Assembly (NCBI GenBank): GCA_020747065.1
Contig: JAGMVK010000014.1
Location: forward strand, 248,001-312,000
Reading direction: 5' to 3'
Source of the DNA: Cadophora sp. MPI-SDFR-AT-0126
Lineage: Eukaryota; Ascomycota; Leotiomycetes; Helotiales; Ploettnerulaceae
Length of the DNA stretch: 64,000 bases
Shown: in pieces, positions 1-14,320 of the stretch
Numbering within the stretch: position 1 is the first letter of the stretch
How the letters are laid out: every line of letters begins with the position of its first letter
The notes under the pieces: model-generated
Seen by the model: the letters and a program-made list of their open reading frames with translations, nothing else
Databases searched by the model: none
Told to the model about the DNA's origin: nothing
Program-made: the position numbers and the translations under genes

Positions 1-3000
1 TAGCTTAAGAGTAAATACATTATAAATATTCGATCTTATAAGTAACTAGAGTTAGTAAGAGTTCCCTACTTAATATAGGATTTTAAATAGCTCTTCCTAT
101 TAATTACTGAGCTTACAGCTTAGTTAGTAATTTTTAAGGTTCTTAATAGATAAGTATACTTTATTACTTACTTAGAAATCAATAAGTCTGTAATACTAGT
201 TTATAGCTTTTATTATATAATCTTATATAGCTTATATATTTGATTTAATTAATTCCTATGCCTTTTTTATATATTCTATTACTACTTTAGTATTACAGTA
301 GTTAAGCCTTTCTAGAGGAGTAGTAGTCTTAAGAGAGTTCTAATTCTAACTATTCCTTAGATTTAATCTGAATTTAAGCTAGTATAAAGCTATACTAATA
401 GAGGTATAAGAAAAAGTTATCTAAGCTTAATTTATTAGTAGAATTAGTTCACTCTAATTATCTTAGTAGAAATTAATAAATAGTTATAATCTTTAATTAA
501 TATACCTATTTATAATCTCTATCTAGCTATTAATCTCCTTATAATATGCCATAGAAAGCTTAACTTTAATACTAATAATTCAGTAGAACTCTTTCTAAAA
601 TAATAAAATAAATTATAGCCCTTAATCTAATATAATTAACTCCGGAGTATATCTGAATTAGTAAATCTACTAAATAAAGAGTTTAGTAGTACTGCGTATA
701 TTAATATCTTAATAATAGAGAATTATTACGGAATTCTTTTCTAGGCAATTAATAAATACTAGGATTCTATTATAACTATACTTATCCTTTAGAAAATCCT
801 TGTAATTTATATATAAATACTATATAAGATAATTTGGAATTAGTAGTAGGTAAAGAAGACTTTATTATTTAGAATACTTAAAGTATAAGAATTAATAGGC
901 TTAGTAATTTCTTATGTACTAATTATAGTCTGAACTTATTCTAACTTAATAGTACTTTAGGGCTAGGAATTAATATATCTTTAATTTATTAGAGTAAGTA
1001 ATAGATAGCTAATTATATACTTCTTTAATTAACTTAGTATAAAAGGAAGTATTATATTATATATAGAATCAATCTTTAAAAAGTAGGAGTCTATCTTTAA
1101 TTAAGTAGTCTTTAAGTAAGGATTTTCATATATTAATAAAGGTAATATAATTATCCTAATAAAACTTTTTAATAAGATTAAAAGAGTTTAAGGGAATATT
1201 TAAAAGAACTTTTGCCTTAGTAGTAGTTAATAATAAGAAAGATACTATAACTATAAAGAAAATAAACTATTCTACTAGCTTAGAATTAATATAAGAGTCG
1301 AGCCTTCCTAGTACTAGTAAAATTCAATTCTAACTATCTTTCTGGATTTATTTCTATACTTTTAAATCCTACTTCTAATAGCTTAAGATATTAGCTCTTT
1401 AATTATCTTTACTAAGGGTATATATAATTTAAAAATTAAAGTTAGAGAGAAATTCTATTTAATAAGCTTACTTAATAGTAAGTACTTTAGTAATTATAAA
1501 GTACTCTAAAGAGTAGTAATTTAAATATACTTTGATTTTATTCTAAAGAGATATTAATTCTAGGCGCTACTTATAAAAGCTTTCTATAATAATGTATAAT
1601 TCTTTATTATAGATTTCCTAATTTAGTTTATGACTATTAAGTACATGTAAATAGAAACTGAGAAAATACTATTATTTATTATTATACTATTATAATACTA
1701 CTCTAGCGATTACTCTATTAAAAGTATCTATTTCTAGCTTAGTAAATAATTTTAGCTAGAAATAGTAAATCTATTAAATTAATAGTAACTACTTTTGGAG
1801 CTCTTTAAATATAACGCAATACTCTTCTATCTAATTCCAGGCTACTATAAGTTAAGTAAGTATAGATAAAGGTTTAGTAATAAGCCTAAAGTTATATATA
1901 AATTATTAGTAAAAACCATAAAACTCTAAGTATAACTTAATAGCTATTATAGTCTTAGGGTACTTCTAGTTACGTAGTAGTTTAATCTTCTCTAGATCTG
2001 CCTTAATACCCTTAGTAGTTACTATATAGCTTAGGTACTTAGTATAAATAATATAAAATTCGTATTTCTTAATATCAGCTTATAATCCGATTTTTATTAA
2101 ACGCTTTAGTATAAATTCTATATAAGCTTAGTATTCCCTTATAGATTTAGAGTAAATTAGGATATTATTAAAGTAAGTTATATAGAAGTTATTTAAGTAA
2201 TTAAAGAGTATGTTATTTATATAACGTTAGTATATACTAGGTCTATTATAAAGGCTAAATAGTAGTACTTTATACTTATATAATCTATATTTAATCCAAA
2301 ACATAGTATATTCTTCAAAGGCTAGATTTATATAAATATAATTAAAAGTAGCTTAAATATCTAATTTTATAAATATCTTTATATTTAATACTCTAGTAAG
2401 GAGCTTATTAATTTAGGAAATTAAATAAGTATTTTTCCGTATAAGGGTATTTAGCTTCTGATAATTAATATAAAATTATAAGCCTCTATCGGGCTTTTTA
2501 ATAAAGAGTATAAGTAATATAAATAGGCTCTAGCTTAATTTAATAAAACTCTTATTTAAATTCTCTAGGAAGTACTTCTTTATTACTTTAAGCTCCTTTA
2601 TTAATTAATAGTAAAGAGGAAAGTAGGTATTAAGTAGTAGTCCCTTAAGATAAATCTTATAATTATAATATTAATAAAGTAAAAGAGTATCTATATCTTT
2701 TTTAAAAAATATTAACTTTAGATATTAGTATTATTTTAAAAGTTTTTTAAATAAGAGTTAGGCTATATTAAAATCTTTTAGTTTATACTATTCCTATAAA
2801 ATATAGTTTATTTTATAAATATTAGTTTAAAAGAACTTAGTATCTTTATATTTTATATTAAAATAGAAGGCGTTTATACTAATCTCGTAAATAAATACAG
2901 ATATAAGTAGTATTCTTAATAGTTTATGTTTTAATTTCCGAACTTATAAAAGTCCTTTACTTATAGGAAATAATATTAGAATTAATTTAGGAATAACTTA

Positions 3001-5687
3001 AAAGAGATATTCTTTTAGTATTTAAACTATAAAAGAGAGATATTTTTGTTATATCTTATTCTTTTAGATTACTAAATCTCTGCAATTTACGTTGCTCTAG
3101 TAGTCTTGTTATAGAAAAAACTATATACGTAAAAAGAGTAAGACTAGCTCCCGAGACTATTATTTAATAAGTAGGTAATTAAATAGCTATAAAAATCAAT
3201 TCTAGTCTATCTGTAACTTAAGACGGAATTGATGTATCTATTTAACGCTTATTATTATATCCTACTTCCTTAGGTTAAGGATTATAAAGGGATAGTTATA
3301 TACATGTTAATTATTAATTGTTAAGTACAGATGTATATAGTAGGTAGCGTAGCTTCAGATAGAATTCTAAAAACTATAAATTAGTATAGTATATAAGAAG
3401 GACTAAATCTTTATTTCTAATACCCTTGAAAGGCGTATAAATATAGTCTAATTTATAAAGAGATAATTATTTACTCTAGTATCTACTAATATAAAGAGTG
3501 TAACTTCTAATCTATTTATACTAAGTATATAATTAACTATAAACTACTTCCCTTCTATTAGAGAGTTTAAATTAAGCTTTAATAGATTATATTTATATAA
3601 GCTTAAAAAGGAGTCTTTCCTTAGGCCTCTTTATTTTTCTTTACTTAATCTTTCTTGCTCTTTACTATCTCTTTAGTATTATTATTAACTTTCTCTTTAT
3701 TAAAAACTTAAACCTTAGCTAATTTAAGATAATTTAATTTATAGTATTTAAACTTTCTGTACTTATAATACTTTACTTATAAGTTACTAAAACCTTCCTA
3801 AAGTTTCTATATACTCTTTTAATATAGTAAAGTAAGAATTATAGTCTATAGTATTAAGTAGTAGTAGAAGGAAGTATTAGAAGAAGAAGTAAGTTTAAGT
3901 ACTAGTTAAGAAGTAAGTGATTTAGAAGTCTTTTAAAAAGGGCTTAATTTAGCTATCCTTTAAGGAGAATCTAATTTACAGAGGCTAGTAAGAGATAAGT
4001 TAAGTTATGTATTTCGTTACCTATTAGTATTAATTAAAATAAGATAAATTACTATTACTATATAATTATTTTACTATAGGCTTTTAACTAATATAATAGT
4101 AGTATAAAGCTAAGAAATAATTTTAAGCTTTATAAAGAAGAACTATTTTATATAAGCTATATTTCCTTAGATTATAATATTTTAGAATCTTATATAAAAT
4201 TAAGTAAAAGTTTTATATATGTAATTTAGTTCTTATATATTTATATTAAAGAACTTAGTATAAGCCTTATAAGCTTTATTTCTAATAAAAAAGTAAGTCT
4301 CTAGTAAAGAAATTATTTCCTAAGCTATCTAGAATATATTAGTTTTAGATAGGTATTAAAGCTCTAGGTAAGAGCGAGCTAAGCTAGTAATTAATCCTTA
4401 TACTAAAGCTTACTATACTTAAGTATCTAGGTAGAGACTTATATTAACTTCTAATTAATCTTTAACTAAAGCTTTCTCTTACTTAAATATTAGATTAGTT
4501 CTTTTATTTAAGGAAAAGATCTTTTCTATAAGCTATACTTTAGGTCCTTAAGGGGTATCTAATTCTACTTTAAATATAATAAGAGAAGTATTTTTTAACT
4601 TAAATAAGATATATTTACTCTAACTTATTAATTCATTTTTTTTCTGTTAATTAAATAATTAGCAGTATAATTCTAAGGGGAATTAAGGTAGGATTAGTAA
4701 GGAGTGCTACTAGCGTAGCTTAAGCAGAAATTAGTAATTACTTAATACGAGCTAAGAAGGCCTCTTAAGTATAATTTCGATTCTTTATAGATTAGATAAT
4801 TCCTCTTAATATATCTAGATTACTAAAGTCTTTCTTATCTTAGTTAGCGCGACCTTTATTTTTATTACCTTAAGTCCTATAACTAGAAAAGCTTTCAGCT
4901 AGAATTAAAGAATTAAGAGTATTATTAGTAGCTCTACTAGATAGACCTACTATATTAGTAATATCTATAATAAGAATAAGAGAAGATTTAAATGTGATTT
5001 AGGTCGGGCTTAAAATAGGGGTTCTAAGAGTATTAAAGAGATACTTCGTAATTTCCTAGTAAGAAATATTAGTATTAAGGTAGTTTTTATATATTATAAC
5101 TCTATAAGTAATAGAAGTTATATAATTATATTCTAAAGGAGAATAAAAGTAGTTTAAAGGAGTTTTTATAAACTTAAGGGTTCTAGTAGTAGTAATTATA
5201 ATACCTTAAATTTATCTATAGTAATCTCTATATAGAGGGGATTATTTAGAGTCTCTATTAATAGAGACTACTCTACTTTGATTATACTGATTTATAATAA
5301 GTAGAACTAAATCCTAGTTTATTAGTTCGTTTAAAAGATCTCTAAAATCCTAACTCTTTAAGAATAATAGTTAAGAGCAATTTAAATAAGAATTAATCAA
5401 CTATATCTTCTAGGTAATAGAATATTATATAAGCTATTCCTAGTAAGAGTAACCTTCTTATTTAATATAATAACGTAATATTACTAAATGTAGTATTAAA
5501 TATAGGAGTAAGAGAGTAAGTAAATAGTAATATTATAGGTCTAGTATAAAGGAAATAAGAAGGTAAGGAGCCCTTAGAGAGAGAGCAGTCTTATATATAT
5601 ACGAATCTAGTCCGACTTCTGTTCGGTAATATTCCGGCTAAACCTGAGTACCCTTATTTCTAGTACTTCCGTTACTTCAATATTACA
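1..5687 (-). mobile_element. RIP-degraded Ty3/gypsy LTR retrotransposon, truncated by left window edge
   Basis: The reverse strand carries recognisable but heavily mutated gypsy pol, in the order expected for an element reading right to left. Reverse transcriptase lies at about 2530-1985 and integrase at about 1000-390. A probable gag with zinc-knuckle remnant (Cys changed to Tyr) lies near 3790-3725. A candidate 5' LTR start (TGTAATATTGAAG on the minus strand) is at 5687, directly beside a copy of the ~205-bp repeat. The 3' LTR would lie left of the window. Stops are scattered in every frame and substitutions look like C-to-T/G-to-A transitions. The element should be inactive. Boundaries other than the RT and integrase blocks are inferred. 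Confidence 0.75.
390..5400 (-). pseudogene. gag-pol remnant of the minus-strand gypsy element
   Basis: On the minus strand, RT motifs are readable around 2510-2000: LFIKKPDRGL, INYQKLNTL, KIFIKLDI, YRLYKYKVLLFSLYN, then NNILFNYL and YFNNILIYS. The last is the YLDD catalytic box of gypsy RT with both Asp codons turned into Asn, a RIP-type change that would abolish polymerase activity. About 1.5 kb further on, INSQIEIINRYINQRL (about 560-490) matches the TDGQTE-x-x-NRYINQRLR block of Ty3-type integrases. Many in-frame TAA/TAG codons occur where Gln or Trp is expected. The gag start is not resolved. Confidence 0.7.
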
Positions 5688-5689
5688 GA

Positions 5690-5896
5690 CTTCTTATAAA
5701 TCAGGCGAAAGGGCGACAATGTGAATATAAAATTTTCTTTAGAAGGTATCAAATTACTAATAAATAGCTATATAATACTACTAATTTTTTATTTTTATAA
5801 ACTTATAAGCTAGCGTGGAATTTAAAATACTTAAAGTTAAAGTACTTATAGCTTTTCTTAGTACGCAGGGTTTTTCGACATATAGGGACGGATGTT
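5690..5896 (+). repeat. ~205-bp dispersed repeat, copy 1 (orientation A)
   Basis: The copy starts in the CTTCTTATAAATCAGGCG block and ends in TACGCAGGGTTTTTCGACATA followed by GGGACGGATGTTAAT. The same start, middle and end recur near 23,850-24,052, 28,350-28,559 and 28,560-28,755, and inverted at 5,935-18,045 (split) and 18,415-18,635. Copies differ mostly by transitions. Function unknown; it could be a solo terminal repeat or a MITE-like unit. Confidence 0.7.
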
Positions 5897-5934
5897 AATA
5901 TAAAGCCTTAATTTAGGCTCTAATAAAACCCCTC

Positions 5935-6031
5935 TAACGTTCGTCCCTGCGTAGCGAGAAACCCGTCGTACCGAGAAAAATAATAAGCACTTTGACTTTG
6001 AGTAACTTAACCTCTATATATACCTTAATAT
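5935..6031 (-). repeat. ~205-bp repeat copy 2, left half (orientation B), interrupted by gypsy insertion
   Basis: Begins TAACGTTCGTCCCTGCGTAG and continues through ACTTTGACTTTGAGTAACTTAA, then stops exactly at the 5' LTR. The remainder resumes directly after the 3' LTR at 17,927. It is inverted relative to copy 1, with a ~38-bp AT-rich spacer between them. Confidence 0.7.
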
Positions 6032-6306
6032 TATGGTGGGGATCGGCCTCGGTACACTTTTATCACCTGACCTATATACTCAGTATTATACTTAAGCTGA
6101 GATTTCCCTGAGAGATTAGAAATAACAATAATAGCTCTTTTCCCTCTAATAGGTTTTATACTTCTTCCTTTACTCAATAATTTACACTCTTCAGATATAT
6201 AATATCTTTTAATTCCGTTTATCTGTTATTTTGCAAACTTCATACCTTATATACTATATATTTACTACTCTCTTATTATATAGAAATTAGGGTCTTCCCC
6301 TCTATA
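6032..6306 (+). repeat. 5' LTR of the gypsy element
   Basis: Aligns without gaps to 17652-17926. Differences seen in the compared stretches are all transitions (for example GGCCTCGGTACAC versus GGCCTTGATATAC), as expected for RIP. The outer ends TATGG and TCTATA are consistent with mutated TG...CA termini; the other LTR keeps the CA end. Confidence 0.85.
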
Positions 6307-7129
6307 TATATTTTAGTAATTAACGCAGGGAATATATCTAGTATATAAGGTATTTAGGTATATATAATAGAGTGTCCCCTTATACTAATTTAGAATTCTT
6401 AAGGTTTAAGGATATTAATTATGTAACTATAGGAACTATTTAGTTAGCCCTCTTATAGGCTTCGATATAATAATAAACGCAACGATAAAAGCTGCGATAT
6501 TAAGAGATTATACTAGGACAACTAAGTTACCCCCTAAAGTAGGGGGGGATCTTAAAGTACTAGAAAAATACAACCTTTTCTTATAGGAGCTTTACTACTA
6601 TTACCTATTTTATTTAGTGCCTTTTTCAGAACTTAAGACTTACTCTATATAAGAAAACTACTAGCTCGGATAGAAATCGATTAGCTCCTTATTAGAGCCT
6701 AAAAGCTTACGAGTATTAGGAAAAACAAAATCGCATAGGGGTTTTAAGCCTGAAATACTTAAGTACTAGAGCATTTATCTTTACATTTGCTGTTTTTAGT
6801 TTAGAGCCTTTAGGGTCTTATATACTAGAGTAGAGCTTTCTGTCTTAGTATCCTGTTATTACAAATATCGTTTTATAATTAGTTTAGTCTTCTGTTTTAG
6901 TGCTTATTTATAAATTATATTCCTTCTGTTATTTATATACTAAATCTTTACTTATTTTAGAAGCGAGGGTAAGGAGGTTATATAAGGAGAAACCCTATTA
7001 AATGGATTTTTTTATAGTTATTTTCTTTACTATCTTTTCTATTTATAATACGTATATATTTCCTTACTTTTTAAAAGTATAGTTAAAACTTTATTAAATA
7101 TAAAACCTTTTATACTATTACTTAATATA

Positions 7130-10100
7130 AAATTAATACTATACTAACTAATAACACTAGAAACATAGGCCCTAAGAAGAAGAAGGTAGTAGGCTCTAGT
7201 AGTCTTAAGCTAACGACTTCTATAGGTAATTCAGTAGATACCCTATAAGTAAGTATAACCTCTAATATAAGCTCATTAATTCCTAATATTACGGAAGATA
7301 AGGGTAAAACTAGCTTTACTCTAAGTACTTCTGAATACTTAAGAGGAACTAAGACCCCTATTAAGCCCCTATAAGATACTAAGTAATAGATAAATATTCA
7401 ATAATCTATACTACTAATTCAAAGTATTAGAGTACTATATTTTAATAAGAGAGAGGTGATTTAATTTTTTAAGAGTCTTATTTACTTATTTTAAAGCTAA
7501 AGGATTATCTTAAAGGAAGAAATAAAGCAGTGAGTTATTAAGTATACTAAGCCTTCTATAGCGTAGAATTTAGAGAAACTCCTAGGCTACGCCTCCAGTA
7601 CCTTTCGTGAATTCAGTACTATAATTTAGAAGGAATACTAGAGTCTTAACTTACTCTATTAACTTTATATTATTAGTTATTTAAATACTCTAATTTAAGA
7701 CTTTCAGATTCTTTAAGAGACTAATTTTAATCCTAGTTTAGTAATAATTCACTAATTTTATAGGGCCTTTAAAGAAGTTACTAATAATTATAAAAACAAA
7801 GGGAATTTTATAGACAAGTAAATTGTTTTTTAATTCTTATTTGCACTTTTAATGTACTTTTAGAAGAAAGCTATAGAGGTTTTAATTTAGTAAGGAGGAG
7901 GATAATTCGATACGGATAATTTAGTACTATTTTCTAAAGTATTTAAAGTAGTAGAAACTAGGATTTCTCTTACTAAAAATATTAATACTTTAGTTTAAGA
8001 GTAAAGTATTAGGAGTAAACTCGTAGTTTATTCTAATATTAATTATTTCACTAAACTAGTAGTGTTAACTATTTAAGCTAGAGATACTACGAGATTTTAA
8101 GCTAATTTTACTACTTATTATAATAATGCACCCACTACTTAGATTCAGTGAGTCTTTTAGAATAGTTCTAAGTCAGTAAGGGCTAATATCTTTAATCAAG
8201 TTACTACTCTAGTTAGCGAGGATTTAATTTCAACTATTTAAAAGATTAAAAATAATGCTACTTAAGTATTAGATCACGATTTAAATGTAATTACTAAAGG
8301 GCTAGGGGACCTCTAAATCTTATAAGGGATAGCTAAGCGAATCTCAGATACTTAACTAATATTTAAGATTAACTTAATTTAATATACTAAATAAGCTTAA
8401 GAGGAAGCACTGATTTAGTATAAAGAGAGCTAGTATACTAGTAAATCCGGCTATTACAATTGCAGTAACAGTTACTATAGTAATAACAATAAGGGGTATA
8501 AGTAGTACTATAATAAATAGTTTCTAGGGATAAGATTCTAAGCTTTTCACTAATATATAAATTAGTACTATAATTATAAGAAGTTTATTAGTCTAGGAAT
8601 AATCCATAAAGTAAACGATAATAACTATATTTGTATTAGTTTATAGAAAGAAGGAAAGCTAAGGTACTCTATTATATTTCCTAATAGCGATATACTTTGA
8701 AGATAGGAGGTGCTAAAGAAAGTACTTAATACTATATATAGCCCTGATTCAGTAAGAAGAGCTTAAGCAGAGAAGGATTTTCTCGATTCGCAGGTATAAG
8801 CTGTACTAGCTCGAGAACTAACCTATAATAATTTAGTAAAGAGTTTAAAGATTAAACTTAATCTTGAATCTATTAATACCTTAGATATTCTTATATAAAT
8901 ATTTTATAATTAAGATACCCTAGCTAGAGTCTAAGGCCTTTATATATAAACTAAAGAAGATATAAAGACTAAGGAATTTCAAGTATAATTAGTAGAGACT
9001 AGAGCTTACTCTACTACTTCTTAAAAGCAACTGTATAATATAAGGGCTAAACTTTAAGATAAAATTAAAGTACACGCCTTCTATAAAAGAGCTAAGTTCC
9101 CTAAAGAAATAACTAGAGGGATTTAGTTTACTAAGGCTTAGAGGAATACTCGCCTTTTAAGTATAGTAGATATTAATAATCCTAAGAAAATTTGTAAAAT
9201 ACTTATAGAAATCCTGAAATAGAACACGAAAAAGACTAGCTTTACTAAGCCTTTAATTACCCTTAAGGCTTTAGTACTACTATTATTAATTTATAAGATA
9301 GGAAAGAAATTAGTACTTACCCTAGTTCTTCCTCTAATAGCACTAAGACTAAGTATTTAGGGGCTAAATTTAAGAAATCCTTATATATATAATACCCTAT
9401 TTTAGAATAGTTATAAGTATAAGAGTATATTAGATAAGTTACTAAACTAGACGAAGATTTCCGGAAATCTTACCCTAGGGGAATTAATAGTACTAATCGA
9501 TTTACTTAAAATAGTAAAAGCTTTTACTAGGGCTATTAATTAAATAATATAGTAATACAGAAAAAAAGCTTTATAAGTAGAGAAAGTAAGAGTTTAATTA
9601 CTAGAAGTTTCAACAGAATCAGATGATATTCTTTAGTAAAGACTAATACTTCAGCCCTTACCTGTTATTAATAAATATAAAGAAGAAAATACTAAGCTAT
9701 AGGATAATAACTCAAATAATATTACTACGTTCCTAGAAAAACCCTCTTACGATTTATCTATCCTAAATATAAGTATATATTACTATACGCTACCTTAGAA
9801 ATAGTTCCACGAATATAGGGGAATTAGACTAAGGTAGTATAATTTTATATTAAAACTCAGGAGCTATTAGCGAAATTAGTAGGCTTAAACCACCTAATTA
9901 GTAAAGGCGCTAGTCTTATATTTAGTGCTCTTTTTATTAATTAGCTCGATTTCTTTACTTAGATTCCCTCTACTTACTCTTTTTATAGGCTTAGAGTGAT
10001 CTTTCTTACAACGCTAGTAATACTATTATATATATAGCGACATTAATTCTTTAGTAGGTATATTTATTAGCGAGGCGTTTAGTATTAATCCTATTAAAAC

Positions 10101-13100
10101 TAGTCTTAATAGAATATAATCATACTACTCTCTAACCCTAAAGCTAGTAGTAATAATACCTAGAAGAATAATAATTAATAATATTCAAGCTACTCTAAAT
10201 ACTAAAGCTAAAATTAGTTATATAATACTAGAGGCGGTAATAAAGCTTAAGCTAGCTATTACTAATAGTTATAATATAGCTTTAAAAACAATTACTAGTA
10301 TTAGGTCTTAGTTTCTTAGATTTACTAATAATATTCCTATAGTAATTAGAAATTATGTTATCTATATAAAGTTTTATATTATAAATACTTCTAGAATTAA
10401 AATTATTCTAGGGTTTCTATTCTTTCAAAAGGCTAAGCTAATCTTTTACTACTCCTTTAATTATAATAGTAGGAAAGTCCTTACTAATTTATAGGATTCT
10501 CGCTCTTATCTTATTACTACTATTAAAATAAATGATACTATAGAGGAAGCTAAAGATACTAAAGTACTAAAGAAGTAGTAAATAATTAGAATAGTCTATT
10601 AAGATAAAGATAGTGATTACAACTTCTAGGATAAATTTTTAGAAAACGAATAGCTAATTATAAATAAAGTATAGTAGTTAGAGTAATAGAATACTCTGTA
10701 TTTATAATAATTCCTATACTTAAGAGTAAGCTTAATAAAAGGGGGGATAATACTTGGATTTCTAATTTCGGCCTTAACTCCCTTGAACTAGCTATTATAA
10801 TACCTTTAATTTCCAAGATAGAGCTTATAGTAATTATTAAATTTATTAAGAAAGAGTTTTATATTTTAGAATCAACTTTTTAAAATTTTGCTCTAGGGAC
10901 TATTATTAAGGAAGCTTTATTAGACTCTTTCTTAATTATTAATCCTGAATTAATATTCCAGTTCACTATAAGCTATAATAAGCTTAATATAAAATACCCT
11001 TACTATAAGAGGCCTCAGTAATTACGCACAGTTTAAATTAATACAATATATAAATTAAAAGTAAAGAAAGTATAATCGATTAATAAAGCAGACTAAATAA
11101 GAGAAGCTCCTAGTAAGAAAGATAATTGATATAAGAGGTCTTAAGTAAGAAATACTTAGTAAAATTAATATAGAAGATTTTAGTACCTTTTATTACCCCG
11201 ATTCTTAAACTTACCTTAAGGTTTAAGACTTACTTTAGAAAAGTTAGTGAAGCTTAATATCAGTAGCACGCTATAGCTAAAGAAGAAAGCTCTCTTTAAT
11301 AAAATAATACTAAACTAAGAGGGAGCTATAGTATTTAAGTAGCCTAAGTATAAATAGTTTCATGAAGATATTTCTCTATCGGTAATTATTAAGATAATAC
11401 CTTATAAAGCGTAGTAAGCTCCTAATTTTCCGCTACTTAGAGCGTTAGTACCCGAAGTTACAAAAATAGTATAAGAGCAATTAGATAAAGGAGTACTTAA
11501 ATTCTTTAAGGGACCTTACTAAAACGCTTAGTTTTTTATTAAGAAGAAGGAGCTCGGAAAATATAGGCTTATTAATTCAGCGACTATACTAAATGCAGTA
11601 ACTCGAAGGGATATAAACTTACCTCTATTAATAAACGAGTTCTCTAAGGAATTTATAGGCTACTAAATAGCTAGCTTTATAAACCTCTATTCCGGCTATA
11701 ATTAGTAAATACTTCACTAATCGAGCCGAGATATAACAGCATTTTACATGCCGCATATAAGGCTAATCAGAAACACTACCTTACTTTAAGGGTGCACTAA
11801 CTCAGTTACTTAATTTATATAAATAATATTGAGAATCTTAAAAGATATTATACTAATTATTATTATGCTATTTCTTAATAATATAAGTATTAAAGGCCCC
11901 TATATAGATTACAATTAAGCCACTACCCTTCTAGGAATTCGCTAATTTATAATAGAATATATTACTAACCTTAATAAAACTCTAGAAAGACTTAAAAGAG
12001 CTGGAGTAATTATTAGAGCTAAATCATAGTTTTGCCTTAATAAGCTAGATATTATAGGCTACGCTTATAATTTAAGGGGTAGAGAACTATCAGCGATACA
12101 CCTTATTAAAATATAGAATTAAGAAGAGCTAAAACACCTCTCTAATATTAAGGGATTTCTTAGGCTTATTATATACTTTCGAATTTAGATTAAAGATTTC
12201 CAATTTATTACTGAACCTTTCTATAACCTTTTAAGAAAAGGAGTCCCTTTTTTATTTAAATTAGATAGACCTATAAGTAAAGTTATAAAAGTATTTCAAA
12301 ATACTTTTTATATATCCCTTATACTTTATAAGGTTAATTATAGCGAAGGTACTAGGGAAATTATAGTAGCTATTAATTCTAGTAGATTTAGGTAAGGAGG
12401 TTACTTAAGCTAAAGAGACCTCGATAGTAGATAGGTACGCCCTATATAGTATAAGAGTAAATACTAGAATAAAGCTAAATACAATTATAATACTATAAAG
12501 AGAGAATATAAAGGAGTACTTTATATTCTAAAGAAGCTAAAGATTTAGCTTATAGGAGTATACTTTATTTTAAAAATAGATACTAATACCCTAGTAATAC
12601 AATTTAATAGCGCTATTAATAATTACCCCGGAGCTATACTTATGAGATAGCTTACTTAGATAAGGCTCTTTAATTTCGAAGTTTAGTATATTAAAGGTTT
12701 TATATATACTACTACGGATATTCTTTTTAAGAGGCCTAGATACTCTAATAATACGAATTATAATAACAATACTTCTAATAATAACAAAGATTAGATTCTT
12801 TTAGAGCTTAGAGTATATAAGATTTACCTTATAGAGCTTAATTAGGTAAAGGAGGTAGTTAAAATAGATCCGGAATTAATAAGACAGAACGCTATTTTTT
12901 AAGATATAAAAGCACGAGTATAATAATTTAAAAAAGGCGAAGAGCTTATAGAAAGCTCTAGTAATACTTCTAATATAAAATTAAATACTAAATACAAGTT
13001 CCCGGTTTCTTTTTCTAAGTACTTTAATTACTTTATACAAATTGCCTTATACTTAATAATACTTAAAATCCCGAAAGGAATAGATCAAAAGACCTTTTAT

Positions 13101-14320
13101 ACCTTTAAGAAAGAAGCTCTAAATTTTAGAATATATAGTTAGAAAATCTAGAAGCTATTAATAAAAGGAGCCCCTATTAGGCTTATAATCAATATTAATC
13201 GAGATAAAGCACGGATTCTTTAAAGTTATTATAATAATTTTAGTTATAAAGGGAGGGAAAGTATTTATTATTGTATTTTCACACGCTACTTTTAGAAGAG
13301 GTACTATAAAGATACTATGAATTTTATTTAAACTTACTTAGAATACTAATTAAGATTATTAAGATAGTAAAAAGAACCTCTTTTCCCTATAGCTTCTAAT
13401 AATTTAATAAAAAAGTAGGCCCTAAATATTACTTATATAATTAAACAATAAGGAAAATAATATTTAATTATTACTAAGGATAATATAAGTAATTAAATTA
13501 AGGTATGAACTCTTATATATAAAACAGTAATAGCTATAGCTACTTTTATTTAGAAAGATATTATTTACTACTATAGCCTATTCTAGAGATTAGTAGTTAA
13601 TAAGGGTAAAGAGAATATAAAAGAAGTAATTTAGTTTCTAAATAGAATAGAGATACAGCGTATATAAGTATTAGCTTATAACCTAAGAGTAAATAGTATA
13701 GCTAAATAAGGCTATAAACTAATTAAAAATACTCTTTTTAAGATAGAAAATTAATGGATTAAAAACCTTTTAGTAGTGTTATTTATAGACTAGATAATAG
13801 TACACGGACCTATAGGCTTTATACCCTTTTATATAGTTTATAGTAAACAACCTATTCTTCCTATGGAAATAAGATATCCTACCTAAAGAATCCTATTTAT
13901 AAAAGAAATCATTAATTAATTAAAGTTATTATAATTTAAGGTAATTCAGTTTCAAATGCAGTAAGAAAATATTAACAAAGTAATACTACATAAAAGCTAC
14001 TGTAAGTAAGAGGGTCAAGATGCTTTTAATAATAAGCATAATATTCGACGGAGACTATTTTAAGTTAAAGATATAGTCCTTTATTACAATTTAGTAAGGG
14101 AAATCAATAAGTTAATACTAAGAGCTTTAGATTTCCGGTAGTTAGGATTATATAAAATAGTGTAAGCTAATACTAAAAAGGGTTATTATAAGCTTAAAGA
14201 GCTAGGACCTAATAGCCCTTAGCTTTAATTAACCTTTACTAGAAGTATACTAAAACTATTTCATATATAAAAGAAGTTTATTTATAGTGCTAAAGATGCT
14301 AAATTTATTACTTACCTTAG
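7130..14320 (+). pseudogene. gag-pol remnant of the plus-strand gypsy element
   Basis: Readable blocks in order: a zinc-knuckle-like GYYNCSNSYY in probable gag (about 8447); RT from about 11,560 (KYRLINSATILNAVTRRDI, then SRDITAFYMPHIRLIRNTT); the RT catalytic box as FLNNISIKGPY at about 11,868, where the expected Asp-Asp is Asn-Asn; a DILFKRP remnant of the RNase H/tether DxLSRRP motif near 12,710; and integrase remnants with LVVNKGKEN and QRIQVLAYN near 13,590-13,690. Frames are interrupted by numerous TAA/TAG codons where Gln or Trp is expected. Inactive; the exact start is unknown. Confidence 0.75.
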
